DNA of 64,000 nucleotides, from NCBI GenBank assembly GCA_965199285.1, contig OZ240687.1, positions 186,001 to 250,000 of the forward strand, read 5' to 3'. The stretch comes from CBDDGJ01 sp965199285 (GTDB lineage Bacteria > Pseudomonadota > Alphaproteobacteria > RS24). The first letter of the stretch is position 1. Each line of letters opens with the position of its first letter. A model generated the notes under the pieces. It was not told the DNA's origin and ran no database searches. It worked only from the letters and a program-made list of their open reading frames with translations. A program made the translations under genes and the position numbers. Positions 40,908 to 49,647 of this stretch are shown piece by piece.

Positions 40908-41953
40908 TGGCCGACCATCCTCCAATTATTGAGTTTAAAAATGTATCTTGTCATTTGGGAGACCGCCTGGCGATTAATAATGTGAGTTTTAGTCTTTCGC
41001 ATGGCGAGAGCCTGTGTTTGTTGGGGGCTTCCGGGTGTGGCAAGTCGACAAGCCTACGCTTGGCGGCAGGGCTTGAATCTTTGCAGCAGGGCGAAATTTT
41101 TATGGATGGTGAACGGGTGAGCTCGGTATCTAATAGCCTACCACCCGAGCATCGAAAAATAGGATTTTTATTTCAAGATTTTGCGCTATTTCCTCATCTT
41201 ACCGTGTGGGAAAATATTTGCTTTGGGCTGCATCATTATGAAGCGCCGGTGCGTGAAGAAAAAGCGACTTATTTACTCGAAGCTGTTAACATGCAGGCAT
41301 ATCGTGATCGCTATCCCCATAGCCTATCAGGGGGCGAGCAACAGCGTGTCGGGCTGGCGCGCGCGCTTGCGCCTGAACCGCAACTGATTTTAATGGATGA
41401 GCCATTTTCCAATCTCGATCCACAATTACGGGAAGATATGCGCGATCTGACCGCCGATATATTGCGCAAATTTGAAGCCAGTAGCTTGATTGTAACCCAT
41501 GATATTGATGATGCGATGCGGCTAGCGGATCGGATTGCGGTTCTTCATGAAGGGCAATTACGCCAATGTGATACGCCAGAAATGATTTATAAATCACCGA
41601 AAGATTTAAGGGTCGCCCGTATTTTGGGAGAGCTGAATGTGTTTCCCGTGCGCATAAAAAATGGGCAGATGGACATGATTTTTTCTGCCCCGCACCCCCG
41701 TTTGACGCTTGCCGATGGCGCTTATAGCTTGGCGCTGCGCCCCCATCATATTCATTGTGGGGAAGGGGCGTTTGCGTTTGAGGCGGATTTACAGATTAAA
41801 CGATATTTGGGAACAGGCTGGCTATGTGAGCTTATCTTGCCAGATGAGCAGTGTGTATCACTTGTCGTGAGTAGCCAAACGCCGCCCAAGCAAGGTGCAC
41901 AGATTTTTAATGTCAATCGCGACGCAATTATGCTATTTGAAGATAGTGATTAA
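40907..41953 (+). CDS. ABC transporter ATP-binding protein (FbpC/PotA-type), no permease nearby
   Basis: A 348-aa ATPase with Walker A GASGCGKST (40-48), Q-loop FQDFALFPHL, signature LSGGEQQR (140-147), Walker B LILMDEP (160-166) and H-loop VTHD (196-199). A C-terminal TOBE-like domain (ALRPHHIHCGEG) is the hallmark of the iron(III)/polyamine/sulfate import group. There is no permease or binding-protein gene in the window, so the partner must be elsewhere. It is coupled to scpB and separates scpB from tatA. Its resemblance to FbpC makes ferric iron import the leading but unproven guess. Confidence 0.87.
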   Translation: MADHPPIIEFKNVSCHLGDRLAINNVSFSLSHGESLCLLGASGCGKSTSLRLAAGLESLQQGEIFMDGERVSSVSNSLPPEHRKIGFLFQDFALFPHLTVWENICFGLHHYEAPVREEKATYLLEAVNMQAYRDRYPHSLSGGEQQRVGLARALAPEPQLILMDEPFSNLDPQLREDMRDLTADILRKFEASSLIVTHDIDDAMRLADRIAVLHEGQLRQCDTPEMIYKSPKDLRVARILGELNVFPVRIKNGQMDMIFSAPHPRLTLADGAYSLALRPHHIHCGEGAFAFEADLQIKRYLGTGWLCELILPDEQCVSLVVSSQTPPKQGAQIFNVNRDAIMLFEDSD

Positions 41954-41976
41954 GAAATAATACTTAGGAGTGATTT

Positions 41977-42159
41977 ATGGGTATTAGTTGGGTACAGATT
42001 CTGGTTGTCGTTGTGTTGCTGGTTTTATTATTTGGGCGCGGGCGGATTTCAAGCCTCATGGGCGATGTTGCGCGTGGTATTACCAGTTTCCGCAAAGGCT
42101 TGCGGGAAGAGGCGAGCGACGAAATTGGCCATAAAAGCAGCGATAAAGATAAAGACTAA
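41977..42159 (+). CDS. tatA: Twin-arginine translocase subunit TatA
   Basis: A pore-forming subunit of the Tat export pathway, 60 aa. A short N-terminal membrane helix (WVQILVVVVLLVLLFGRGRI) with the FG hinge is followed by an amphipathic helix (GDVARGITSFRKGLREEA) and a charged tail. TAGGAG provides the ribosome site. It is the first of the tatABC operon. Confidence 0.94.
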   Translation: MGISWVQILVVVVLLVLLFGRGRISSLMGDVARGITSFRKGLREEASDEIGHKSSDKDKD

Positions 42160-42161
42160 TC

Positions 42162-42476
42162 ATGTTTGATATTGGCTGGAGCGAAATGCTATTATTGGGC
42201 GTTTTGTTATTGCTGGTGGTGGGGCCGCAACAATTACCTGCCACTTTGAGACAGATTGCTCATTATGTAAGGCAAGCCCGGCAAATGGTAGCGAAATTAC
42301 GGCTTGATGTCGAAACCATGACGGAATTGCCGCCATCGCCATTAACGCGCTCTTCTTTATCAGCGCAGGATGACCCCGCTGCGCCTAAATTATTTTCTGA
42401 CCCCTCTGACCCCTCTGCGCAAGCCGATAATGAGACAGACAAAAACCACCTGAAGAACAATAATGAGAAACAATAG
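42162..42476 (+). CDS. tatB: Twin-arginine translocase subunit TatB
   Basis: Receptor-complex subunit with TatC, 104 aa. It begins MFDIGWSEMLLLGVLLLLVV; the Glu in the helix and the following GPQQLP hinge are typical of TatB. A long amphipathic helix and a Pro/Ser/Asp-rich tail follow. It is two bases from tatA and three from tatC. Confidence 0.93.
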   Translation: MFDIGWSEMLLLGVLLLLVVGPQQLPATLRQIAHYVRQARQMVAKLRLDVETMTELPPSPLTRSSLSAQDDPAAPKLFSDPSDPSAQADNETDKNHLKNNNEKQ

Positions 42477-42479
42477 CGC

Positions 42480-43259
42480 ATGGCGGCTACGGATATGAAT
42501 GAGACAGATTTAAGCGCCGCGCCCTTAATCGAGCATTTAATCGAATTGCGAACCCGATTGCTCTGGGCGCTATTGTTTTTTGCCTTCGCATTTTTGCTGA
42601 CAATTTGGTTTGCCGGCGATATATTTTCATTTCTGCTTATGCCTTATGAACGCGCGCATGGAGAGGCAGGACCGATTGAGCTGATTTATACCGCCCCGCA
42701 TGAGTTTTTTTTCACACAAATTAAAATGGCACTATTCGCCGCTTTTTTCCTGATATTTCCGATCTTTGCCTATCATATTTATCGATTTGTCGCGCCCGGC
42801 CTTTATCAAAATGAACGCCGCAGCTTTTTACCCTATCTGATTGCTGCCCCCCTCTTATTTGGCACTGGCGCGGCGCTGGTGTTTTTTTTGGTGATGCCTT
42901 TGGCGCTTGAGTTTTTTCTCACCATGCAGATCGAAAATGAGCAAGCGCAAGTGGTGATGATGGCACGGGTGAGCGAATATTTATCGTTCACCATGATATT
43001 GATGATGGCGTTTGGCTTGTGTTTTCAGCTGCCGGTTATTCTTACTTTATTGGGACGGGTGGGGATTATCACCGCGCAAGGCTTAAGGCAAAAGCGGCGT
43101 TATGTGATTGTGCTGATTTTCGCGCTGGCAGCCTTTCTCACCCCGCCCGATATTATCAGCCAAATCGGCTTGGGCGTGCCAACCCTCTTACTTTATGAAA
43201 TTTCAATATTTTTGGTAGCACTTGCGGAACGCAAAAACGAAACGCAAAAACAAACATAA
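42480..43259 (+). CDS. tatC: Twin-arginine translocase subunit TatC
   Basis: The six-helix signal-peptide receptor, 259 aa. The cytosolic N-terminal motif PLIEHLIELRTRLLWALLFF, the periplasmic FFTQIKMALFAAFFLIFP and APGLYQNERR are standard. The ATG at 42480 follows tatB directly; an in-frame ATG five codons on is an alternative. In many alphaproteobacteria serS follows tatC; here a glucan-utilisation locus of about 13 kb intervenes. Confidence 0.96.
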   Translation: MAATDMNETDLSAAPLIEHLIELRTRLLWALLFFAFAFLLTIWFAGDIFSFLLMPYERAHGEAGPIELIYTAPHEFFFTQIKMALFAAFFLIFPIFAYHIYRFVAPGLYQNERRSFLPYLIAAPLLFGTGAALVFFLVMPLALEFFLTMQIENEQAQVVMMARVSEYLSFTMILMMAFGLCFQLPVILTLLGRVGIITAQGLRQKRRYVIVLIFALAAFLTPPDIISQIGLGVPTLLLYEISIFLVALAERKNETQKQT

Positions 43260-43299
43260 ATCATGTTGTAGATGGATTAATTTGCTCCCTGCAAAAAAA

Positions 43300-43313
43300 T
43301 GTAATATATTACA
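43300..43313. promoter_or_regulatory. 14-bp perfect palindrome upstream of the GH97 gene
   Basis: TGTAATATATTACA lies 27 bases before the GH97 start. It is a candidate operator for the LacI-family protein encoded at 47002. It lacks the central CG common to LacI-family operators, and AT-rich palindromes can arise by chance, so the assignment is weak. Confidence 0.35.
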
Positions 43314-43339
43314 AAATATTGCAATTATATGGGGGAAGC

Positions 43340-45460
43340 ATGCACCGCTTTATTCTTCTTATTACACTTATCTTTAGTCTTAGTTTAGGTGTGTACTATT
43401 GTGGTGAACACGCGCGAAGATTATCTTTGCAAGAGCCGATCTCGATAAAAAATGAGAGTCTCGCTTCACCTGATGGGCGGGCGCAATTCTGGCTGGTTAA
43501 TCAGTCTCGCGACCATAATCAAGGGCGATTACTCTATCATATCTCCTATGATGGTGTGCCGGTGATTGAACCATCTCGGATGGGATTACGCTTTGCCGCG
43601 CAACACGGATTCGATGACGATTTACAAATTATTGCGCTTGCAAAACATAATCATGATGAAACGTGGGAACAGCCATGGGGGGAGCAACGCTTTATCCGCG
43701 ATCATTATAATGAATGGCTGGTAACGGTGCAGCGCATTACAAATGGTCAGGTGATGAATGTTAGAGTGCGCGCATTTAATGATGGGGTGGCGTTTCGTTA
43801 TGAAGTGCCAGAGCAAGCTGGTTTTGATGATGTGCTGATTACTGAAGAGATAACCGAATTTGATCTTGATGCTAAGGCACGCTCATGGTGGACACCGGCG
43901 CGCAAGTGGAATCGATATGAATATTTATATGAAACCACGCCCTTAGCTGAAATTGATGAGGTTCACACACCTTTAACGATACGCCTCCCCACAAATAATA
44001 TCCATGTGGCGATACATGAGGCTGCATTGGTAGATTATTCGGGCATGAGCCTATCAAGCATGCGCGAAGGCAGATTGCAGGCAACACTTGCGCCGCGTGC
44101 CGAAGGCGGGCTGGTGAAACTAAAGGGCGGTTTTAAGACACCTTGGCGCACTATTCAAATTGCTGATACGGCCGCCGGATTGGTTGATAGCGATATGATT
44201 TTGAACCTTAACGAGCCAAATAAGCTCGGCGATATGAGCTGGTTTAAGCCAGGCAAATATATAGGCATTTGGTGGGATATGCACATTCGCGAACGGAGCT
44301 GGGGAACGGATTATTTTCACGGTGCAACCACCCAGTATACGAAATATTATATGGATTTTGCGGCCGAACATGGGTTTGATGGGGTGCTGGTCGAGGGCTG
44401 GAATATTGGCTGGGATGGTGATTGGTATCATAATGGTGATGTGTTCAGTTTCACCGAAAGCTATCCCGATTTCGATATTGCGGCGATTGCGGCTTATGGT
44501 CGTAAGCGCGGGGTAAAGCTTATTGGTCACCACGAAACATCTGGTAATATTACGAATTATGAAAATCAAATTAAAGATGCCTTCAAACTTTATCAGCAAC
44601 ATGATGTCGCTATTGTGAAAACCGGTTATGTGGCGGATGCAGGTGACATTAAGCGAATTGGTGATAATGGTGTGACGTATTATGAATATCATGATGGACA
44701 AGAACAAAACGATCATCATTTACGGGTGGTCAAGCTGGCCGCCAAGCATCAGATAGCGATTAATCCACATGAGCCGGTTAAAGATACGGGGTTACGGCGC
44801 ACATATCCAAACTGGGTGAGCCGCGAAGGGGCGCGTGGCATGGAATATAGTGCCTGGGGGGTACCACCAAACACACCAGAGCATATGACGATTATGCCCT
44901 ATACGCGGCTTTTATCTGCGCCAATGGATTACACGCCGGGTATTTTCGATTTACGCCCGAATGAACAACCGCCCGTGATGGATAATTTCCCGCGCCATGA
45001 TAAGCGGGCGCGGATTGAAACAACTCTCGCCAAGCAGTTGGCGCTTTATGTGGTCATTTACAGTCCCATTCAAATGGCGGCAGATCTGCCACGCAATTAT
45101 GAAAAAAGAATGGATGCGTTTCAGTTTATCAAAGATGTGCCTGCTGATTGGGAAGAAAGTTATACGCTTGCTGGTGAAGTTGGCGATTATATTGTTTCTG
45201 TTCGTAAAGACCGCAATAGCCAAGACTGGTATTTGGGCGCCCTTACGGATGAAAACAAGCGTAGGCTAGACATTGATTTTTCATTTCTTGAAGATGGTGT
45301 TTATGAAGCACAGATTTATCGCGATGGGGCGCAAGCGGATTATGAAAACGCCCCTTATGATATTGTTATTGAAACGCGACAAGTTTCAAAAACCGATAAG
45401 ATGAGTTTGCGCTTAGGACGAAGCGGCGGCGCCGCCATCCGCTTTAAGAAAATAAAGTAA
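43340..45460 (+). CDS. GH97 alpha-glucosidase (SusB-like)
   Basis: A 706-aa glycoside hydrolase family 97 protein. A hydrophobic N-terminus (MHRFILLITLIFSLSLGVYY) indicates export to the periplasm. A beta-sandwich N-domain follows (AFNDGVAFRYEVPEQ), then a (beta/alpha)8 barrel with YIGIWWDMHI, EHGFDGVLVEGWNIGWDGDW, VKLIGHHETSG and TGYVADAG. A C-terminal beta domain ends RLGRSGGAAIRFKK. GH97 enzymes hydrolyse alpha-glucosidic (some alpha-galactosidic) bonds; the locus favours maltodextrins. The start is at 43340, after GGGGGAAG. It is followed after 12 bp by the MFS transporter gene. Confidence 0.93.
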   Translation: MHRFILLITLIFSLSLGVYYCGEHARRLSLQEPISIKNESLASPDGRAQFWLVNQSRDHNQGRLLYHISYDGVPVIEPSRMGLRFAAQHGFDDDLQIIALAKHNHDETWEQPWGEQRFIRDHYNEWLVTVQRITNGQVMNVRVRAFNDGVAFRYEVPEQAGFDDVLITEEITEFDLDAKARSWWTPARKWNRYEYLYETTPLAEIDEVHTPLTIRLPTNNIHVAIHEAALVDYSGMSLSSMREGRLQATLAPRAEGGLVKLKGGFKTPWRTIQIADTAAGLVDSDMILNLNEPNKLGDMSWFKPGKYIGIWWDMHIRERSWGTDYFHGATTQYTKYYMDFAAEHGFDGVLVEGWNIGWDGDWYHNGDVFSFTESYPDFDIAAIAAYGRKRGVKLIGHHETSGNITNYENQIKDAFKLYQQHDVAIVKTGYVADAGDIKRIGDNGVTYYEYHDGQEQNDHHLRVVKLAAKHQIAINPHEPVKDTGLRRTYPNWVSREGARGMEYSAWGVPPNTPEHMTIMPYTRLLSAPMDYTPGIFDLRPNEQPPVMDNFPRHDKRARIETTLAKQLALYVVIYSPIQMAADLPRNYEKRMDAFQFIKDVPADWEESYTLAGEVGDYIVSVRKDRNSQDWYLGALTDENKRRLDIDFSFLEDGVYEAQIYRDGAQADYENAPYDIVIETRQVSKTDKMSLRLGRSGGAAIRFKKIK

Positions 45461-45472
45461 AGGAAGGTTATC

Positions 45473-47002
45473 ATGAACGATAAGACACAACAAAAACCAG
45501 CTTTAAGCCTGTTACAAATATGGAATATGTCATTTGGTTTTATCGGCATTCAGGTGGGGTTTGGCTTGCAAAACGCCAATGCCAGCCGTATTTTTGAAAC
45601 GCTCGGGGCCAATGTTAACGAGCTTGCTCTTTATTGGCTCGCAGGGCCGGTGACGGGGCTCTTAATACAACCGCTTATTGGCTATATGTCTGATCGCACG
45701 TGGACACGGTTTGGTCGACGACGTCCCTTCTTTCTGATTGGGGCTTTATTGGGATCATTTACCCTCATTGTGATGCCAAATTCGCCCGCCCTTTGGGTTG
45801 CCGTGTCGTGTTTGTGGATTCTTGATAGCTCGCTTAATATTTCGATGGAGCCTTTTCGTGCATTTGTTGCAGATATGCTGCCCTCCAAGCAGCGCCCCAG
45901 CGGTTATGCTATGCAAGGCGTGGCAATCGGAATTGGCGCCGGGCTGGCGTCTGGCTTGCCGTGGTTTCTGACACTGCTTGGTGTATCTAATGTGACCCAA
46001 AGCGGTATTCCCAATAATGTACAATATGCATTTTATATCGGTGCGGCGGTTTTTATTCTGGCCGTATTATGGACGATTATCAAAACGCCAGAATATACGC
46101 CAGCGCAATTAAGCGCTTATGAAGCGGCAGACACATCGCAAACAGCGCGATTGCGCCAAGCCCCACGAGAGAGCATACCACAAATCGGGAACTATCTTAA
46201 ATATGCTCTCATTTCGCTTGTTTTGGGTGGTGTTTTGAGCGCGCTTATCGCTGCCTATCAACTCGAAAAAGAATTATATGTTTTTTCTGTGGCGATTATT
46301 TTTTACGGTGTATTGTGTCTATTTAACGCGTTTCTACTGGCGCGGCAAAACCGCGACAATATGCTAACCGAGATTCTTGATGATTTAATGCATATGCCTT
46401 TGCTTATGCGGCGTATTGCGATTGTACAGTTTTTCTCTTTTTTCGGTTTCTTCATTATGTGGATTTATACCACCAGCGCGGTGACCAGCTATCATTTCGG
46501 GAGCACCGATACGCAAAGCGTTGCTTATAATAATGGGGCTGATTTGGTTGGGGTTTTGTTTTTGACATATAATGTGATTGCAACGATTTATGCTTTCATA
46601 TTGCCCTGGATCTGCAAATATATCGGTGTACGCTTAACCCATAGTCTTAATCTCGTCGCTGGTGGTTTAGCCATGATCGGGTTTTATGTCTTTACCAATT
46701 CTGATTATCTGTTCATCTCTATGATCGGGATTGGTATGGCATGGGCGAGTATTTTAACGCTACCCTATGTCGTGCTATCGGATAATGTACCATATGAAAA
46801 AATGGGAATTTATATGGGTATATTTAATTTTTTCATTGTCATCCCGCAAATTATTGTCGCCTCTATTATTGGTAGCATCCTCATTCATTTTTTGGATGGA
46901 CAGGCAATTTACACATTATTAATTGCAGGAATCGTTTTATTCATAGGTGCCTTTTCTATGCGTCTATTTGTCCCTTACGATAATAAGGATATCGTCTTAT
47001 AA
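45473..47002 (+). CDS. MFS sugar transporter (maltose/sucrose:H+ symporter type)
   Basis: A 509-aa, roughly 12-helix carrier related to bacterial maltose and plant sucrose transporters: GLQNANASRIFETLGA at the N-terminus, the signature SDRTWTRFGRRRPFFLIGA between helices 2 and 3, and DSSLNISMEPFRAFVADMLP. It probably moves maltose or short dextrins across the inner membrane. The stop overlaps the LacI gene start (TAATG), so carrier and regulator are co-translated. Confidence 0.9.
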   Translation: MNDKTQQKPALSLLQIWNMSFGFIGIQVGFGLQNANASRIFETLGANVNELALYWLAGPVTGLLIQPLIGYMSDRTWTRFGRRRPFFLIGALLGSFTLIVMPNSPALWVAVSCLWILDSSLNISMEPFRAFVADMLPSKQRPSGYAMQGVAIGIGAGLASGLPWFLTLLGVSNVTQSGIPNNVQYAFYIGAAVFILAVLWTIIKTPEYTPAQLSAYEAADTSQTARLRQAPRESIPQIGNYLKYALISLVLGGVLSALIAAYQLEKELYVFSVAIIFYGVLCLFNAFLLARQNRDNMLTEILDDLMHMPLLMRRIAIVQFFSFFGFFIMWIYTTSAVTSYHFGSTDTQSVAYNNGADLVGVLFLTYNVIATIYAFILPWICKYIGVRLTHSLNLVAGGLAMIGFYVFTNSDYLFISMIGIGMAWASILTLPYVVLSDNVPYEKMGIYMGIFNFFIVIPQIIVASIIGSILIHFLDGQAIYTLLIAGIVLFIGAFSMRLFVPYDNKDIVL

Positions 47003-48009
47003 TGGTGAAAAATATCAAAATGCAGGATATTGCGAAACTTGCCGGTGTTTCGACAGCCACTGTATCACGCGCCCTTAGCGGTAACCCACTTGTCGGAGAG
47101 GGAACGCGGCGGAAGGTTTTTGATCTTGCACGTGAGAAGGGCTATTTTATTCGTCCGCATATGCTTTCTTCTTTTGAGACCCATGCCGAAAAAATTAATA
47201 TTGTTGTTCCCCTGCCACAAGCACGGCAAGGCTGGATGAGCGATCCGTTTTTCCTCGAATTGCTGGGCGCGATAGGGCAGGCGGCGCAAAATAATAAATG
47301 TAGCTTTGTTGTCTCGCATATTGTGCCACATCATATGGATGATTTATTGCAGCTGGTAAATGACAGCTCTTGTGTCGGAACAGTTTTTTTGGGTCAAAGT
47401 GATTTACATGAGCGGTTAAATCAGCTCGCCAGTTTTAACCGTTTTATTGTTTGGGGGGCGGACGTTGAACAGCAACGCTATTGTTCCGTTGGCACTGATA
47501 ATGTGATGGGGGGGCGGCGGGCAACGCGGCATCTGCTTCGGTTAGGTCGCAAACATATTGCTTTTCTTGGTGATATTGAAGCGCCAGAAATTCGACAGCG
47601 CTTTCTCGGTTATAAGGAAGCACTGGCAGAGCAGAATATTGAGTTTGATAAGAGCCTCGTTTTCCCTTTTCCTTTTGAAGTTGAGGGTGCGGAATCTGTT
47701 GTGAAGTCAAGTTTTGTCGGGCGCGACGATATTGATGGTGTATTTGCGGCTTCTGATACAATTGCCATTGGTGTTATTCGTGGGCTAAAAGCACTTGGCC
47801 GCGATGTGCCAGAGGATCTGTCCGTCGTCGGTTATGATGATATTTATATGGCGCGCTATAACTCACCGGCTCTCACAACAATAAGGCAGGATTTTGAAAC
47901 AGCAGGACGGCTGATTGTCTCCAAGCTATTGCATCAAGCCGAGGATAGAATGATGATTTCTGAACGCCTCGCAACCAATGTCATCATCCGCGAAAGCTGC
48001 GGGGCATAA
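47002..48009 (+). CDS. LacI-family transcriptional regulator of the glucan locus
   Basis: A 335-aa LacI/GalR regulator. The helix-turn-helix is at about 6-25 (MQDIAKLAGVSTATVSRALS), with hinge helix residues near 50-60, then a periplasmic-binding-protein-like sensor domain (VVGYDDIYMARYNSPALTTI). The effector is presumably maltose or a related sugar, by position. Its end lies one base from the stop of the convergent GH13 gene. Confidence 0.93.
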   Translation: MVKNIKMQDIAKLAGVSTATVSRALSGNPLVGEGTRRKVFDLAREKGYFIRPHMLSSFETHAEKINIVVPLPQARQGWMSDPFFLELLGAIGQAAQNNKCSFVVSHIVPHHMDDLLQLVNDSSCVGTVFLGQSDLHERLNQLASFNRFIVWGADVEQQRYCSVGTDNVMGGRRATRHLLRLGRKHIAFLGDIEAPEIRQRFLGYKEALAEQNIEFDKSLVFPFPFEVEGAESVVKSSFVGRDDIDGVFAASDTIAIGVIRGLKALGRDVPEDLSVVGYDDIYMARYNSPALTTIRQDFETAGRLIVSKLLHQAEDRMMISERLATNVIIRESCGA

Positions 48010-48010
48010 A

Positions 48011-49639
48011 TTATAAGCGGGCGATGAAGCCACTATAAGCGGGGAGTGTGCTGGCGTGCTGTGAAATCTCACCAATCGCAAGTTCAATTTCGATGTCACC
48101 AAACATATTGTTAAAAGCAAGCTCTTTATTTGTGAGATTAAAGACGCATAATTTGCGATCTTCATCAAGCGTGCGGGTGAAAATTAATAATTCATCTTGA
48201 GATAAAAATTCAATATTCCCAAGTCGTAAGGAAGGGCTGTTTTTACGTAATGCGATAGCTTGTTTATAGAAATGAACGGGTGCATTGAGGGTTAGCCATT
48301 GTTGCGTAATCGCTCGTTCTTGATGCGATTTGTCGACGGGCAGCCAGCAGGTTTGGTTTTCAGAAAACCCTGCCTGCGGTGCGTGTGCATCCCATGGTAT
48401 AGGGGTGCGCGCACCATCGCGGTTAAGCGTATCTGGCCAATTCGCAACGGCCTCTTTGTCGACAAGAAGCTCAAAGGGAATATCGCTATGCTCTAATCCC
48501 AATTCTTCACCCTGATAGATAAAAATATTTCCGCGCAAAGACATAAGCAATAAAGCTAATAATTTGCTATACTGATCTGGCGCGCAATCACCACGCCAGC
48601 GACTAATCGCGCGTGGGGCATCATGGTTAGAAAATGCCCAGCTCGGCCAACCGCTTTGTGGATCATTATCATGCCATTGATTTATCGTTTCCTCAATCCG
48701 TGCGGCGGTAAGGTCTGGCGCATAGAGAAAGTCAAATCCGTAAGCTGTGTTCAGACGTCCCTTGCCATGCACAAAATTCTGCATTTCTTGCAGCGGAAAA
48801 GGCCCCCCCACTTCGGCGACTGAAAATATGACGCCATATTCATCCATAACTTTGCGCAAATCTTCAATAAAGCCGATAATTTCAGGCTGTGACATATTAT
48901 ATTTATGCCGCTGATAATCAAAAGGGCGTTGCGGTGGTTTTTTGAACACTGTTTCAGGCGGGTTATCGCGCAGTTGTAAATCATGCATACCAAAATTTAG
49001 CGCATCAAACCGGAACCCATCAACGCCGCGATTAAGCCAGAAGCGCGCCACATCCAGCATGGCTTTTTGCACTTCGGGGTTGTGCAAGTTCAAATCTGGC
49101 TGTTCGGTGAGGAAATTATGTAAATAATATTGTTGGCGTCGGGCATCCCATTGCCATGCTGCGCCGCCAAATACCGATTGCCAATTATTAGGTGGACTGC
49201 CATCCGGTTTAGGATCAGCCCAGACATACCAATCTGCTTTTGGATTATCATGTGATTGGCGACTTTCATTAAACCAAACATGCTTATATGAACTATGCGA
49301 ATAGACTTGATCAATAATCACGCGCAAATTCAAGCCATGCGCTTTTTCGACGAGCTGCTCAAAATCATGCATCGTGCCGTAACACGGATCAATGGCACAA
49401 AAATCTGAAATATCATAGCCAAAATCATCCATTGGTGAGACAAAGAAAGGCGAAATCCAAATCGCGTCAACACCTAGCTCAGCAATATGATTTAATCCTT
49501 CTATAATACCGACCAAATCACCAATACCGTCACCATTGCTATCGCGGAAGCTGCGTGGGTAAATGTGATAAATGACCGCCCCTTGCCACCATAATGGCGA
49601 GCGGGTTTGTGGCTCAATATTCGGGGCAATATTCGACAT
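48011..49639 (-). CDS. GH13 alpha-glucosidase, cytosolic
   Basis: A 542-aa family 13 enzyme of the oligo-1,6-/alpha-glucosidase group (WWQGAVIYHIYPRSFRDSNG). Catalytic residues are nucleophile D212 (GFRFDA), acid/base E276 (FSVAEVGG) and D340 (FSNHDAPR). Conserved region I reads DQVYSHSS, with Ser where Asn is usual. There is no signal peptide, so it should act on imported oligosaccharides in the cytosol. The frame opens at 49663 inside the upstream gene; the ATG at 49639 has TTAGGAATATCT before it and follows that gene's stop by 8 bp. Confidence 0.92.
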   Translation of the reverse strand: MSNIAPNIEPQTRSPLWWQGAVIYHIYPRSFRDSNGDGIGDLVGIIEGLNHIAELGVDAIWISPFFVSPMDDFGYDISDFCAIDPCYGTMHDFEQLVEKAHGLNLRVIIDQVYSHSSYKHVWFNESRQSHDNPKADWYVWADPKPDGSPPNNWQSVFGGAAWQWDARRQQYYLHNFLTEQPDLNLHNPEVQKAMLDVARFWLNRGVDGFRFDALNFGMHDLQLRDNPPETVFKKPPQRPFDYQRHKYNMSQPEIIGFIEDLRKVMDEYGVIFSVAEVGGPFPLQEMQNFVHGKGRLNTAYGFDFLYAPDLTAARIEETINQWHDNDPQSGWPSWAFSNHDAPRAISRWRGDCAPDQYSKLLALLLMSLRGNIFIYQGEELGLEHSDIPFELLVDKEAVANWPDTLNRDGARTPIPWDAHAPQAGFSENQTCWLPVDKSHQERAITQQWLTLNAPVHFYKQAIALRKNSPSLRLGNIEFLSQDELLIFTRTLDEDRKLCVFNLTNKELAFNNMFGDIEIELAIGEISQHASTLPAYSGFIARL

Positions 49640-49647
49640 AGATATTC

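Noticed and set aside
44120..44719. 199-codon open frame on the minus strand
   Set aside because: It lies wholly inside the GH97 gene, has no ribosome site, and its Ile/Asn-rich translation is the antisense of a conserved enzyme.
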